Of a stretch of DNA of 64,000 bases, positions 42,101 through 50,736 are shown piece by piece (positions within the stretch are counted from its first letter, which is position 1; every line of letters starts with the position of its first letter). Origin of the DNA: Devosia rhizoryzae (GTDB lineage: Bacteria; Pseudomonadota; Alphaproteobacteria; Rhizobiales; Devosiaceae); contig NZ_CP068046.1 in the NCBI RefSeq assembly GCF_016698665.1, positions 310,001 to 374,000 of the forward strand, given 5' to 3'. Under the pieces are notes generated by a model. That model saw nothing but the letters and a program-made list of their open reading frames with translations, searched no databases and was not told the DNA's origin. The translations under genes were made by a program, and so were the position numbers.

Positions 42101-43441
42101 GTCACCGGCTCGGGCCGCGTGCCACTCGATGGTGGTCCGCTCGCCGTGTCGCTCAACGGTTCCGCTCCCCTGGCCCTGGCGAACCGCTTCGTCGTCGATC
42201 GGGGCGGGGTTTTTACCGGTACGGCAAGCTTTGACGCCAATATTGGCGGGCCGCTCAGCGCGCCGCAGTTCACCGGCGCCGTCAGCACGGAAGGCGCCGG
42301 CTATGTTGATCCCGAACTTAATCTTCGGCTGACCGACATTGCCGGCCGTGTTTCTCTCAATGGCAGCACGGCGAGTGTTGAAACCCTCAGCGCCAATCTT
42401 GCCACCGGTGGCAGCATCTCCGCCCAGGGAACCGTCGGCTTGGGCGACGGCTTGCCGGCAAACCTTCAGGTCAACATCAACTCGGCCGGCTATGCCGATG
42501 GCGAAATCTTCGTCGCGACGCTGTCCGGCGCGCTCACCCTTACCGGCCCGATCACCGGCTCGCCGCTGCTGTCTGGCCAGGTGCTGGTGGAAGAGGCAAA
42601 CATTGCAGTGCCCGAGGGCTTTGGTGGCGGTGCCCCGCTGATCGAGGTCGAGCATGTCCGCACCCCGCGTCCGGTGCAGGAAACGCTCAATCGCGCCCGC
42701 ATCAATGCGTGGACCGGCAGCACGGGCGGCGGTTCGTCCTCGCAGCTGCAGCTCGACGTCACTGTTTACGCACCCAACCAGATCTTCGTGCGCGGCCGTG
42801 GCCTTGATGCCGAAGTCGGTGGCGAGGTGCGGCTCACCGGCTCGATCAGCAATATCCAGCCGGTCGGCGCCTTCTCGCTCACGCGTGGCCGCCTCGACGT
42901 GCTCGGCCAGCGCCTTGATTTCGAAACTGGCACCGTGACCTTGCTGGGCGATCTTGATCCGCAGCTCTATTTCGTCGCCCGCACCGAGGGCGATGGCATC
43001 ACCGTTTTCGTCACCATAGCCGGCCGCGTCTCGGCGCCCGATGTGACCTTCACCTCCAATCCCGACCTGCCGCAGGATGAAGTGCTGAGCCGGCTGATCT
43101 TCAACCGCTCCATGGGCGAACTCTCGCCGCTCCAACTGGCGCGCCTCGCCGCGGCAGCCGCTGAACTGGTGGGCGGTGGTGGCGGCGGCGGGCTCGTCGA
43201 CGGCCTCCGCGGTGCAGCCGGTCTTGCCGATCTTGACGTCGTCACCGACGATGCCGGCAATGTCGGCGTCCAGGCCGGGACGTATCTGCAGGACAACGTT
43301 TATCTCGGCGTCACCGCCGGCACCAATGGGCAGAGCAAGGTGACGATCAACCTTGATGCGACCGATGACCTGACGGTCAAGGGCTCGGTTGGTGCGGACG
43401 GGAACACGAGCCTCGGTGTGTTCTTCGAGCAGGATTACTGA
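39104..43441 (+). CDS. tamB: Translocation and assembly module inner membrane protein TamB
   Basis: The 1445-residue protein is an AsmA-like bridge protein: an N-terminal membrane anchor (about residues 8-27), a very long beta-rich repetitive body (the taco-like beta-helix that carries hydrophobic molecules), and the C-terminal TamB/DUF490 domain from about 1130, with DPQLYFVARTEGDGITVFVTIAGR and the terminal strand GVFFEQDY. The composition is rich in A, G, D and L with few charged residues. Its overlap with tamA confirms the pair. Confidence 0.93.
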   Translation: MRRFFPKTRRMQVLVAALLLAPAAVPVTLVAQDMSNEEQKGFLTNFVEDRLSTPERQIRLSNIDGVLGSDVSINEITISDAQGVWLRVNNASLNWNQAALFLGRLEVNSLRADSIEYVRNAIPVEGAVDLPPPEAGTLEIPEFPVAIQIGELAVPSVRFGEDVFGLGSKISLAGSMSLADGNLDAALDIVRLDGPGGTLDLDVAFSNETQVLDLGLSLVEPPNGVIANLLNIEGRPAVQLTLDGQGPVSDLEAQLRLLANDQEALAGTASIAQQPGGYGVSVELGGPLSTLVAEQYRPFFGADTRLSAEAMVLDVGGVEISNLSLSGGQLDLSASASTTADNFLSRLDLSAAIADPSGGRVTLPAPGLNTVQSAQLQIRFGTDAGDQWSSTLAVDGFETAGFAADTLALNIGGVAQNLQDAATRMITFNGDGTLSGISADEGVEAALGDSVGLGIAGVFNAGQPIQLAELRIVGEALTAGLAGAIDGTDFDGRIAVETANIAPFSGLAGRELTGALSLAAEGQIMPLTGGFDLTFDGSGTDVSVDDPTADALLEGTVTLSGRLARSQAGISADQFAVRNQQVQFTADGAFASDVSDFQIGLDLADLALLSDQASGALTVRGSARSTTPEAPLELLLDGQVASGTLAGYSLRDARVGIAANLLDGEISGDVTGLAMLDGNRATLATHFETDEVQQALTEIGFEIAGTRIAGAVTRAVDTGLLDGRLEVTASDVSLAAAMLLTDAAGAVNAAVELTPHGDTQSASVTANVANLRVNDITVGRADVSAAIADLFGVPAIDGTLTASSVSAAGVDIETLAATASQSGDTTDFDAQARLATGTDVALAGALSPVEGGYRLALDRADLVQGQLSARLANPTALVVGGDSVSLDAIRFNVGSGSITATGTAGNQLDVTVDIAQLPLSIANAVAPDLGLAGTINGRATISGAASDPQVRFDAQANGINANVIGSFGIAPLSLSAAGSYANGSVVLDSISAQGNGGLSVTGSGRVPLDGGPLAVSLNGSAPLALANRFVVDRGGVFTGTASFDANIGGPLSAPQFTGAVSTEGAGYVDPELNLRLTDIAGRVSLNGSTASVETLSANLATGGSISAQGTVGLGDGLPANLQVNINSAGYADGEIFVATLSGALTLTGPITGSPLLSGQVLVEEANIAVPEGFGGGAPLIEVEHVRTPRPVQETLNRARINAWTGSTGGGSSSQLQLDVTVYAPNQIFVRGRGLDAEVGGEVRLTGSISNIQPVGAFSLTRGRLDVLGQRLDFETGTVTLLGDLDPQLYFVARTEGDGITVFVTIAGRVSAPDVTFTSNPDLPQDEVLSRLIFNRSMGELSPLQLARLAAAAAELVGGGGGGGLVDGLRGAAGLADLDVVTDDAGNVGVQAGTYLQDNVYLGVTAGTNGQSKVTINLDATDDLTVKGSVGADGNTSLGVFFEQDY

Positions 43442-43471
43442 GGGCGCTCTCCCTACGGAGGCCTCCACTCG

Positions 43472-43595
43472 CCCGCCCTCGTGGTTCGAGGCTTCGCTTC
43501 GCTTCGCGCCTCACCATGTGGGCTTGCCAGGACAGCATGTCCCAGTAGCCCTCATCCTGAGGTGCGAAGCCTCTAAGGACGAGGGCGTGGCACTG
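43472..43595. repeat. Intergenic palindromic repeat, family R2, copy 3 (inverted)
   Basis: CAGTAGCCCTCATCCTGAGG and GGACGAGGGCGTGGCACTG are the reverse complement of the end of copy 1. It separates convergent tamB and the binding-protein gene. Confidence 0.75.
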
Positions 43596-43603
43596 AGTCT
43601 GCC

Positions 43604-45454
43604 CTAAAGCGCTCCGCCCGTCGCCTCGGCCTTTGCCTCGTCCCACCACCAGATCGTCGGAAAACCCGACGAGAATTCCGGCAGATTTTCGGGGTGGCTG
43701 TACCGGTTCCAGCGCGCCGTGCGCGAATAGGTCAGCGTATAGCCGGGGATGACATAGTGGTGCGCGAGCAGGGTCCGGTCCAGCGCCGCGGTGGCGGCCT
43801 CCTGGGTCGGGCGATCCTTGGCGGCGATTACCATTTCGATCAGCGCGTCTATGCCCGGATCGGCGATGCCGGCATAGTTGCGCGATCCTTCTTCGTTGGC
43901 GCTGGCCGAGCCGAAGAAGAAGCGCTGCTCGTTGCCGGGCGAAAAGCTCTGCGCCCAGCTGCCATAGATCATGTCGTAGTCATAGCTGCGAATGCGGTTG
44001 ATATATTGAGGCGTGTCGACCATGCGCATGGTCGCCGCGATGCCGATCTTGGCAAGGTTGGTGGTCAGGTTGGCGATCATCGGCTCGAGCGTTGGCTGAT
44101 GGCTCAGGATCTCAAAGCTCAGCTGTTCGCCATTGGCATCGATCAGCCGTGTGCCGTCGAGCCGATAGCCGGCCTCTGTGAGGAGGCCCAAGGCGGTGCG
44201 GAGATTGCCTCGCAGTGCTTGCTCGCTGCCATTGACCGGGTTGGTGTATGGCTCGGTGAAAACCTCGGGCGGCAGCTGGTCGCGGACGCTTTCGAGGATT
44301 TCCAGCTCCTTGCCCTGCGGCAGGTCCTTGGAGGCAAAGGGCAGGTTATAGAAGAAGGAGTTTATGCGCTCGTACTGGTCGAAGAAGACGGTCGAGTTAA
44401 GCTGCTCGAAATCGAAGGCATAGTTCAGCGCCTCGCGCACCCGCTGGTCCTGGAAGATGGGACGCCGCAGGTTGGGGATGAAGCCGCTCATTTCGCCTGA
44501 GCTCGCCTCGTCCTGCGGGAATTCTTCCTTCACCACTCGTCCTTCGGCGACGGCTGGGAAGTCATATGCCGTGGCCCAGCGGCGGGCGATATACTCGCTC
44601 CAGAAATCGAGCTGATCGCCCTTGAAGGCCTCGAAAGTCACCGCCTCGTCGAGGAAGTACTCGTAGCGGATTTCAGCAATGTTATTGGTGCCGATCTGGG
44701 TTGGGTGGTTCTTGCCCCAGTAGTCCTCGTCGAGTTCGTAGCGCAGCGTCTGCCCGGTCTGGAAGTCGGCGAGCACATAGGGACCTGAGCCGAGTGGCAA
44801 TTCGAGGGTCGACTCGGCGATGTTGCGCTTGTTCCCGGCCGCATCGGTGCCTTCCCACCAATGCTGCGGCAGCACTAGGAGCTGGCCCAAAATATCGGGC
44901 AGTTCGCGGTTTTCCCCGCTCTTGAAGCTGAAGGTCACGACCCCTGGCTCGCTGACCTCGGCGCCGGTCACGTCGCCATAATATTGAACATTGTCCGGAT
45001 TGACCTCCATCAGTTTCTGGAACGACCAGACGACGTCTTCCGCCGTGACCGGTTCTCCATCCTGCCAGCGCGCCTCGGGATTGATGCGGAAGCTGACCGA
45101 GGTGTAGTCCGGCGCGATCATCATGTCCTGGGCGATCAACCCGTAGGAAACGTTGACCTCGTCCAACGAGGGGGTCATCAGCGTTTCATAGATCAGCCCG
45201 ATGCCGCTCGCCACCTGCCCCTTGGGCAGGATGGGGTTGAAAGTGTCAAAGCTCCCGCGGGCACTTAGCCGCAAGGTGCCGGCCTTGGGCGCGTCGGGGT
45301 TCACATAATCGAAGCGCTCGAACCCGGCCGGATATTTGGGCGTGCCGTTGACCGAAGCCGCATGCACCCATTCGCCAAGCGGCGTCTGCGCCAGGGCAGG
45401 GGAAGCGAAGGCCAGCGTGGCGGCGAGAACGGCTTTGAGGAGAGAGAGCTTCAT
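43604..45454 (-). CDS. yejA: Peptide ABC transporter substrate-binding protein, YejA type
   Basis: The 616-residue family 5 solute-binding protein has a signal peptide (about 1-23, PALAQ) and the YejA sequence pattern: HAASVNGTPKYPAGFERFDYVNPDAPKAG, then LRLSARGSFDTFNP, and a C-terminal GFPTIWWWDEAKA. YejA binds oligopeptides and microcin C-type peptides. The frame extends upstream to 45664, but ATG 45454 begins the signal peptide behind an AAGGAG site. It is last in its operon, 28 bases after yejF, whereas the enterobacterial order starts with yejA. Confidence 0.92.
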   Translation of the reverse strand: MKLSLLKAVLAATLAFASPALAQTPLGEWVHAASVNGTPKYPAGFERFDYVNPDAPKAGTLRLSARGSFDTFNPILPKGQVASGIGLIYETLMTPSLDEVNVSYGLIAQDMMIAPDYTSVSFRINPEARWQDGEPVTAEDVVWSFQKLMEVNPDNVQYYGDVTGAEVSEPGVVTFSFKSGENRELPDILGQLLVLPQHWWEGTDAAGNKRNIAESTLELPLGSGPYVLADFQTGQTLRYELDEDYWGKNHPTQIGTNNIAEIRYEYFLDEAVTFEAFKGDQLDFWSEYIARRWATAYDFPAVAEGRVVKEEFPQDEASSGEMSGFIPNLRRPIFQDQRVREALNYAFDFEQLNSTVFFDQYERINSFFYNLPFASKDLPQGKELEILESVRDQLPPEVFTEPYTNPVNGSEQALRGNLRTALGLLTEAGYRLDGTRLIDANGEQLSFEILSHQPTLEPMIANLTTNLAKIGIAATMRMVDTPQYINRIRSYDYDMIYGSWAQSFSPGNEQRFFFGSASANEEGSRNYAGIADPGIDALIEMVIAAKDRPTQEAATAALDRTLLAHHYVIPGYTLTYSRTARWNRYSHPENLPEFSSGFPTIWWWDEAKAEATGGAL

Positions 45455-45482
45455 CGGTGCGGCTCCTTGAGTTTGGGTCAGT

Positions 45483-47093
45483 CTAGTCGGCATTCGGCGG
45501 CGTCGACAATGGCGGGCTTTCGCTGAACGCGGCGGCCAGCAATTGGCGCGTATAGTCCTCGCGCGGGCCGGCAAAGATATCGGCGGTCTTGCCTGCCTCC
45601 ACCACAACGCCATTGCGCATGACGACGAGGCGGTGGGCCAGGGCCCGAACCACGCGCAGGTCATGGCTGATAAAAAGGTAGCTCAAATTCCGCCGCGCCT
45701 GCACAGCGCGCAGCAGGTCGATCACCTGCGCCTGGATCGAGACGTCGAGCGCGGAGGTCGGCTCGTCGAGGACCAGGAAGTCCGGCTCCAGCACGAGCGC
45801 CCGCGCGATTGCCACCCGCTGCCGCTGACCACCGGAGAACTCGTGCGGGTAGCGGATGGCCGTGGCCGGATCGAGCCCCACTTCGCGGAGGGCATCGGAT
45901 ACGCGCGTCTCCCGTTCCGCCTGCGTCAGCCTGGGCATATGGACCCGCAGGCCTTCTTCGACGATCTCGCCCACTGAAAGGCGGGGACTCAGCGAGCCGA
46001 ACGGGTCCTGGAAGACGATCTGCATATGCTTGCGCAGCGGCCGCAGGCTCCGCCAGGAGCGCGCCTGTACCTCTTCGCCCAGAAAGACGATGCGCCCGGT
46101 GGAGGGGATCAGCCGCAACACGGCATAGCCGAGCGAGGACTTGCCCGAGCCGCTTTCGCCGACCACGCCCAGCGTCTCGCCGCGCCGGACGGTGAGGTTC
46201 ACCCCGTCCACGGCGCGGATGTGCCCTACCGTGCGCCGCAACAGCCCGCGCTTTATCGGAAACCAGACCTTTAGATCCTGCGTCTCAAGGATGGCCGGCG
46301 CATCATCGGCCGGTACCGGCGGTTCGCCGCGCGGCGCCGCGGCGAGGAGATGCCTGGTATAGTCATGCTGCGGTGCAGAAAAAATCGTCTCCACTGGCCC
46401 GGTTTCGACGATCTCGCCCCGCTGCATCACCGCGATGCGGTCGGCGATGCGCCGCACGACCTGGAGGTCATGGGTGATAAACAGCATGGCCATGCCCATG
46501 TCGCGCTGCAGCTTCTTGAGAAGCTCCAGAATCTGGGCCTGCACCGTGACGTCGAGCGCCGTGGTCGGCTCGTCGGCAATCAAGAGCTTGGGTTCATTGG
46601 CCAGCGCCATGGCGATCATGACGCGCTGCCGCTGCCCGCCCGAGAGCTGATGCGGATAGTCGTCAACCCGGCTCTTTGGGTTCGGAATTCCGACGGCATC
46701 GAGCAGCTCGATCACCCGCCGCTTGGCCGCCGCGCTGCGCAGTCCCTGGTGCAGCGCCAGCGTCTCGGCGACCTGCCGCCCCACCGTATGCACCGGATTA
46801 AGCGAACTCAGCGGCTCCTGGAAGATCATGCCGACGCCATTGCCGCGCACCGCCCGCAGGTCTTTCGTCGACGCCGCCACAAGGTCCTGGCTCTCGAACA
46901 ACACTTGTCCGCTCAGCGACGCGGAAGGCGGAAGGAGCTTGAGCACGGAAAGCGCCGTCACCGACTTGCCTGATCCACTCTCGCCCACCAGCGCCAGCGT
47001 CTCGCCTGGCGCAATGTCGAAGCTCACTTTGCTGGCGGCTTCGAAGGCGCCGAAGCGGATGGTGAGATCACGGACGGAAAGCAACGCGCTCAT
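45483..47093 (-). CDS. yejF: Peptide ABC transporter ATP-binding protein, YejF type (two ATPase domains)
   Basis: The 536-residue protein fuses two oligopeptide-type ABC domains. Domain 1 has GESGSGKSVTAL, LSGGQRQRVMIAMALA and LLIADEPTTALDVT; domain 2 has GESGSGKSSLGYA, FSGGQRQRVAIARAL and FLVLDEPTSALDVS. Both sites look intact. It overlaps yejE by four bases. Confidence 0.94.
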   Translation of the reverse strand: MSALLSVRDLTIRFGAFEAASKVSFDIAPGETLALVGESGSGKSVTALSVLKLLPPSASLSGQVLFESQDLVAASTKDLRAVRGNGVGMIFQEPLSSLNPVHTVGRQVAETLALHQGLRSAAAKRRVIELLDAVGIPNPKSRVDDYPHQLSGGQRQRVMIAMALANEPKLLIADEPTTALDVTVQAQILELLKKLQRDMGMAMLFITHDLQVVRRIADRIAVMQRGEIVETGPVETIFSAPQHDYTRHLLAAAPRGEPPVPADDAPAILETQDLKVWFPIKRGLLRRTVGHIRAVDGVNLTVRRGETLGVVGESGSGKSSLGYAVLRLIPSTGRIVFLGEEVQARSWRSLRPLRKHMQIVFQDPFGSLSPRLSVGEIVEEGLRVHMPRLTQAERETRVSDALREVGLDPATAIRYPHEFSGGQRQRVAIARALVLEPDFLVLDEPTSALDVSIQAQVIDLLRAVQARRNLSYLFISHDLRVVRALAHRLVVMRNGVVVEAGKTADIFAGPREDYTRQLLAAAFSESPPLSTPPNAD

Positions 47094-48184
47094 CGGAACG
47101 TCTTTCGCGGATCAAACGCGTCGCGCACCGCTTCGCCGATGAAGACAAGGAGCGTCATCATGATGGCGATGGTGAAAAAGCCAGTGAGGCCGAGCCAGGG
47201 CGCCTGGAGGTTGTTCTTGCCCTGCGCCAGGAGCTCGCCCAGCGATGGCGAGCCGGGGGGCAGACCGAAGCCCAGGAAGTCGAGGGAAGTGAGCGTCGCA
47301 ACCGAACCCGAAAGGATGAAGGGCATGAAGGTCAGGGTCGCCACCATGGCATTGGGCAGCAGGTGCCGCCACATGATCATGCGGTTGGATACGCCCAGCG
47401 CCCGGGCCGCGGTGACGTATTCGAAGTTGCGGGCGCGCAGGAATTCCGCGCGGACGATGCCCACCAGCGACACCCAGGAAAACAGCAGCAAGATGCCGAG
47501 CAGCACCCAGAAACTTGGCGCGATAACCGAGGAGATGATCAGCAGCAGATAGAGCGCTGGAACCGAGGTCCAGATCTCGATCAGCCGCTGTGCGATGAGG
47601 TCGACCCAGCCACCGAAATAGCCCTGCACCGCGCCGGCGACGACGCCCACCACCGAAGAAATGATGGTGAGGATGAAGCCGAACAGGACCGAGATGCGGA
47701 AGCCATAGATCAGCCGCGCCAGGACATCGCGGCCACGGTCGTCGGTGCCCAGATAATGGTAGTTGCCCGGGTTGCATTCCGGGTCGGCGCTGCCTTGAGG
47801 ATAGCGCTGGCAGAGCACGTCGCGTGTCAGCATCCAGCTGGGCGGATTGGCGCCGGAAAAGCTCACGAAACCGTCGACGGTCGCATAGGAAAAGCGAACC
47901 GGCGGCCAGAGAGCCCAGCCCTTGGCGGCGATCTCGTCGGCAATGAAGGGGTCGCGGTAGTTGGTGGTGGCGAGGAAGCCGCCAAAGGTGGATTCGGGGT
48001 AGTCGACGAAGGCGGGAAACAGCATCTCCCCATTATAGGAGACGAGGATCGGCCGGTCGTTGGTGATGAACTCGGCGCCAAGCGTCACGATGAACAGCAC
48101 GAGAAAGATCCAGAAGCTCCACCAGCCGCGGCGATTGCCGCGGAAATTGGCGAGCCGCCGCCGGTTGAGCGGAGAGAGGTTCAT
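47090..48184 (-). CDS. yejE: Peptide ABC transporter permease, YejE type
   Basis: The 364-residue permease starts with the YejE-like SPLNRRRLANFRGNRRGWWSF and a membrane helix, then a large periplasmic loop (about 45-140) typical of YejE, then five C-terminal helices with the EAA loop ARALGVSNRMIMWRHLLPN. The GTDDRGRDVLARLIYG motif marks the DppC/OppC side of the family. It overlaps both neighbouring genes by four bases. Confidence 0.94.
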   Translation of the reverse strand: MNLSPLNRRRLANFRGNRRGWWSFWIFLVLFIVTLGAEFITNDRPILVSYNGEMLFPAFVDYPESTFGGFLATTNYRDPFIADEIAAKGWALWPPVRFSYATVDGFVSFSGANPPSWMLTRDVLCQRYPQGSADPECNPGNYHYLGTDDRGRDVLARLIYGFRISVLFGFILTIISSVVGVVAGAVQGYFGGWVDLIAQRLIEIWTSVPALYLLLIISSVIAPSFWVLLGILLLFSWVSLVGIVRAEFLRARNFEYVTAARALGVSNRMIMWRHLLPNAMVATLTFMPFILSGSVATLTSLDFLGFGLPPGSPSLGELLAQGKNNLQAPWLGLTGFFTIAIMMTLLVFIGEAVRDAFDPRKTFR

Positions 48185-49281
48185 ACGTCGCGGCTTTCAA
48201 AATCGAGCCGCGGGTCGACCCACATATAGGCAAGGTCGGAGAGGAGGCCGATGACGAGGCCGAGGAGCGAAAAGATATAAAGCGTCGCGAACACCACCGG
48301 ATAATCGCGGTTGGCGACGGACTGAAAGCCGAGGAGGCCCAGCCCATCGAGCGAGAAGATGGTTTCGATCAGGAGCGAGCCACCAAAGAAAACGCCGACG
48401 AATGCCCCGGGGAAGCCGGCGATCACCAGCATCATGGCGTTGCGGAAGACGTGGCGGTAGAGCACCTGCCCCTCGCTCAGCCCTTTGGCGCGGGCGGTGG
48501 TGACATATTGCTTGCCGATCTCGTCGAGAAACGAGTTCTTGGTCAGCAAAGTCGCCGTAGCGAAAGCCCCGAGACCCATGGCGATGATGGGCAGGACCAG
48601 GTGCCAGAAATAGTCGAGGATTTGCCGCCACCAGGGGAAGTTTTCCCAGCCCGGCGAGGTGAGGCCGCGCAGGGGAAACACCTGCCAGAAGGAACCGCCG
48701 GCAAAGAGCACGATCAGCGCGACGGCGACCAGGAAGCCGGGGACGGCATAGCCGACGATGATGATTGTCGACGTCCAGACGTCGAAGCGCGATCCGTCCC
48801 GCACCGCCTTGGCGATGCCGAGCGGGATGGAGATGCCATAGGCGATCAGAGTCATCCAAAGGCCCAGCGAGATCGACACCGGCATCTTTTCGAGCACGAG
48901 GTCTATCACCGAAATGTCGCGGAAGTAGCTCTCGCCGAAGTCGAAGCGCAGGTAATTGCCGATCATCGAAAAGAAGCGCTCGAGCGGCGGCTTGTCGAAG
49001 CCGAACTGGCGCTCGATGCGGTCGACCAGTTCGGGGGGCAGGCCCTGACTGCCGCGATAGGTGGAGCGGGTATCACCGGCCCTGGGCTGCTGCAGGCCGA
49101 GATCGCCGCCTTCGCCGCCGGTCACGCGGTCGGTCATCGCAACGTTCTGGCCTGAAATATTGGCGAGCGCCTGTTCCACCGGCCCGCCGGGCGCAAATTG
49201 GGTGATCAGGAAAGAGACCGCCATGATGCCGAAAACGGTCGGGATCATCAGCAAAATACGGCGGATGATATAGGCGCCCAT
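48181..49281 (-). CDS. yejB: Peptide ABC transporter permease, YejB type
   Basis: The 366-residue DppB/OppB-type permease begins MGAYIIRRILLMIPTVFGIM and has six membrane segments, FAPGGPVEQ after the first helix and the EAA loop TARAKGLSEGQVLYRHVFRN. A periplasmic insertion of about 60 residues after helix 1 is typical for YejB. The ATG at 49281 follows GGGAGAGG; the frame to 49347 is not used. It is first in the yejBEFA operon. Confidence 0.94.
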   Translation of the reverse strand: MGAYIIRRILLMIPTVFGIMAVSFLITQFAPGGPVEQALANISGQNVAMTDRVTGGEGGDLGLQQPRAGDTRSTYRGSQGLPPELVDRIERQFGFDKPPLERFFSMIGNYLRFDFGESYFRDISVIDLVLEKMPVSISLGLWMTLIAYGISIPLGIAKAVRDGSRFDVWTSTIIIVGYAVPGFLVAVALIVLFAGGSFWQVFPLRGLTSPGWENFPWWRQILDYFWHLVLPIIAMGLGAFATATLLTKNSFLDEIGKQYVTTARAKGLSEGQVLYRHVFRNAMMLVIAGFPGAFVGVFFGGSLLIETIFSLDGLGLLGFQSVANRDYPVVFATLYIFSLLGLVIGLLSDLAYMWVDPRLDFESRDV

Positions 49282-49474
49282 GGCCTCTCCCGGCAGACCG
49301 GATGCTGCAAATCGGGCAGCATCACTGCGGTCAATGCAACATTTCAATGACGGCTTGGCAAGCCACGCACGCGCCTGTGTTTGCCGGTCGGCGCTACGCC
49401 TGTTTCAAAGGCGAATGCCAGCCTTGTTCCAGCGGGTTAAATCCCTCACCATCACCTCAACTCAAGGAGAACCC

Positions 49475-49708
49475 ATGCGCTTTGCTCCCGTCGCCCAGGT
49501 TCGCGACACTTCCGTTGCCCGCGTGCTGCTTGTTGCCTTGCGGGCGCATGGCTTTCATCCGCTCGATCTGCGCGAAGGGGGGCTGCCAGGGGTGCCGAAC
49601 CTCTTCGGGCCAGACGGCTTTACCATCGAGGTGCCGGAAGAGGAGGTGGCGGATGCAACCCTTCTCGTGGGTGATCTCTTGAAGAATATGGAGCCACCGG
49701 CCCCCTAA
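49475..49708 (+). CDS. Small conserved protein, DUF2007-like
   Basis: The 77-residue protein starts at ATG 49475 behind CAAGGAG. It has the pattern of DUF2007 (putative signal-transducing) domains: a beta strand, a helix ARVLLVALRAHGFHPL, a loop with GLPGVPNLFGPDGFTIEVPEEEVADA and a final helix LLVGDLLKNM. There is no signal peptide or membrane segment. It is divergent from yejB. The family call is from pattern memory and uncertain; function is unknown. Confidence 0.65.
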   Translation: MRFAPVAQVRDTSVARVLLVALRAHGFHPLDLREGGLPGVPNLFGPDGFTIEVPEEEVADATLLVGDLLKNMEPPAP

Positions 49709-49832
49709 TCCGGCCACAATGGTGTGAGACGGGCACGATTGCGGGATGGGCGGTTGAACCTGGCAGCGGCCTCGCGTTATATGCTGCCACAAGTGTTAAT
49801 GTCCCTTAAGCCTTTGATGGCAGGAGTGATCA

Positions 49833-50483
49833 ATGCAGGATTGGAAGCGCGGCGCTTCATCCATCGCGGGCCTGGCGGCCATTGCCCTTCTGGTAGCCGC
49901 CTGTTCGCCCACGAACCGGACCAATACGGCAAACCTCAACGTTGTCGGCACGGCGCCCCAGGCAGCAGCAATTCCCAATTCCACGGTGCAGACCGGCTCC
50001 TTGCCGCCGCTCGGTGGCGCAACCGGCACGCCGGCCCCGGGCCTTTCCGGCAATCCGGTTCTGGGCGGTGCGCCAGCAGCGACGTCCAGCCTGCCGCCGA
50101 TCGGGTCCAGCACCCAGGTTGCGGCGAACAGCTCGACCATTGGCACCAATATCGCTGGCACCAATGGTTCGATCACCTCGGTCGGCGCGCCGATGGCGAC
50201 CGGCGTTTCGTCCGGTCCGGAAGGCGCCTGGAACGTGGTGGCGGGCAGCGCGACGTGCCGCCTCAACCTGCCGCTTACGGCCAAGACCGGCACCAATTAT
50301 TACCGCGCGTCGGCTCCGGGTTGCACCGTGCCGCAGATCGCGTCGGTCACCGGCTGGCAGCAGGTCGGTTCGCAGCTCCAGCTCTATGATGATAACGGCA
50401 ATATCGCTGCTTTCCTCGCCCCGAGCTCGGGCCGCTACATCGGCACCATCAGCGGCGGCCAGGCCGTTTCGATGGCCCGCTAA
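49833..50483 (+). CDS. Lipoprotein with AprI/Inh (protease inhibitor, Omp19-like) domain
   Basis: The 216-residue precursor has a lipobox VAAC with the lipidated Cys24. A 100-residue linker rich in S, T, G, A, P and N follows, then a C-terminal Inh-type beta-barrel (about 128-216) with PEGAWNVVAGSATCRLNLPL, a second cysteine in APGCTVPQI that can form the family disulfide, and WQQVGSQLQLYDDNGNIAAF. Brucella Omp19 has the same architecture. It is probably an outer membrane lipoprotein. AGGAG precedes the ATG and a terminator follows. Confidence 0.87.
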   Translation: MQDWKRGASSIAGLAAIALLVAACSPTNRTNTANLNVVGTAPQAAAIPNSTVQTGSLPPLGGATGTPAPGLSGNPVLGGAPAATSSLPPIGSSTQVAANSSTIGTNIAGTNGSITSVGAPMATGVSSGPEGAWNVVAGSATCRLNLPLTAKTGTNYYRASAPGCTVPQIASVTGWQQVGSQLQLYDDNGNIAAFLAPSSGRYIGTISGGQAVSMAR

Positions 50484-50492
50484 GAAATCTAG

Positions 50493-50519
50493 AAGCCGGT
50501 CCGATGGGCCGGCTTTTTC
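50493..50519 (+). terminator. Rho-independent terminator after the Inh-domain lipoprotein
   Basis: Arms GCCGGTCC (50495-50502) and GGGCCGGC (50506-50513) with a three-base loop are followed by TTTTTC. Confidence 0.85.
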
Positions 50520-50530
50520 TTTGCGCGATA

Positions 50531-50708
50531 GACACCCCCTCCCTAGCTGCGCTAGGACCCAAAGGGTCCAGCTTCGCTACCCTCCCCTCAAGGGGGAGGG
50601 TAGCATCAGATTGTGGCACGTTCGTCGGCACCCACCGGCCTCACCCTCCCCTTGAGGGGAGGGTACCAAAGCTTAGCCGCAGGCTTAGCGACGGTAGGGA
50701 GGGGGTGC
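50531..50708. repeat. Intergenic palindromic repeat, family R3, copy 5
   Basis: ACACCCCCTCCCTAGCTGCG and GACGGTAGGGAGGGGGTG are inverted ends about 180 bases apart, enclosing CCTCCCCTCAAGGGGGAGG and CCTCCCCTTGAGGGGAGGG hairpins. It is the closest relative of the copy at 17402-17556. Confidence 0.85.
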
Positions 50709-50736
50709 TGTTGCTAGTCTAGGCGCCAATCCGTTC

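Noticed and set aside
42017..43468. Minus-strand open frame of 483 codons
   Set aside because: It is antisense to the 3' end of tamB and has shadow composition.
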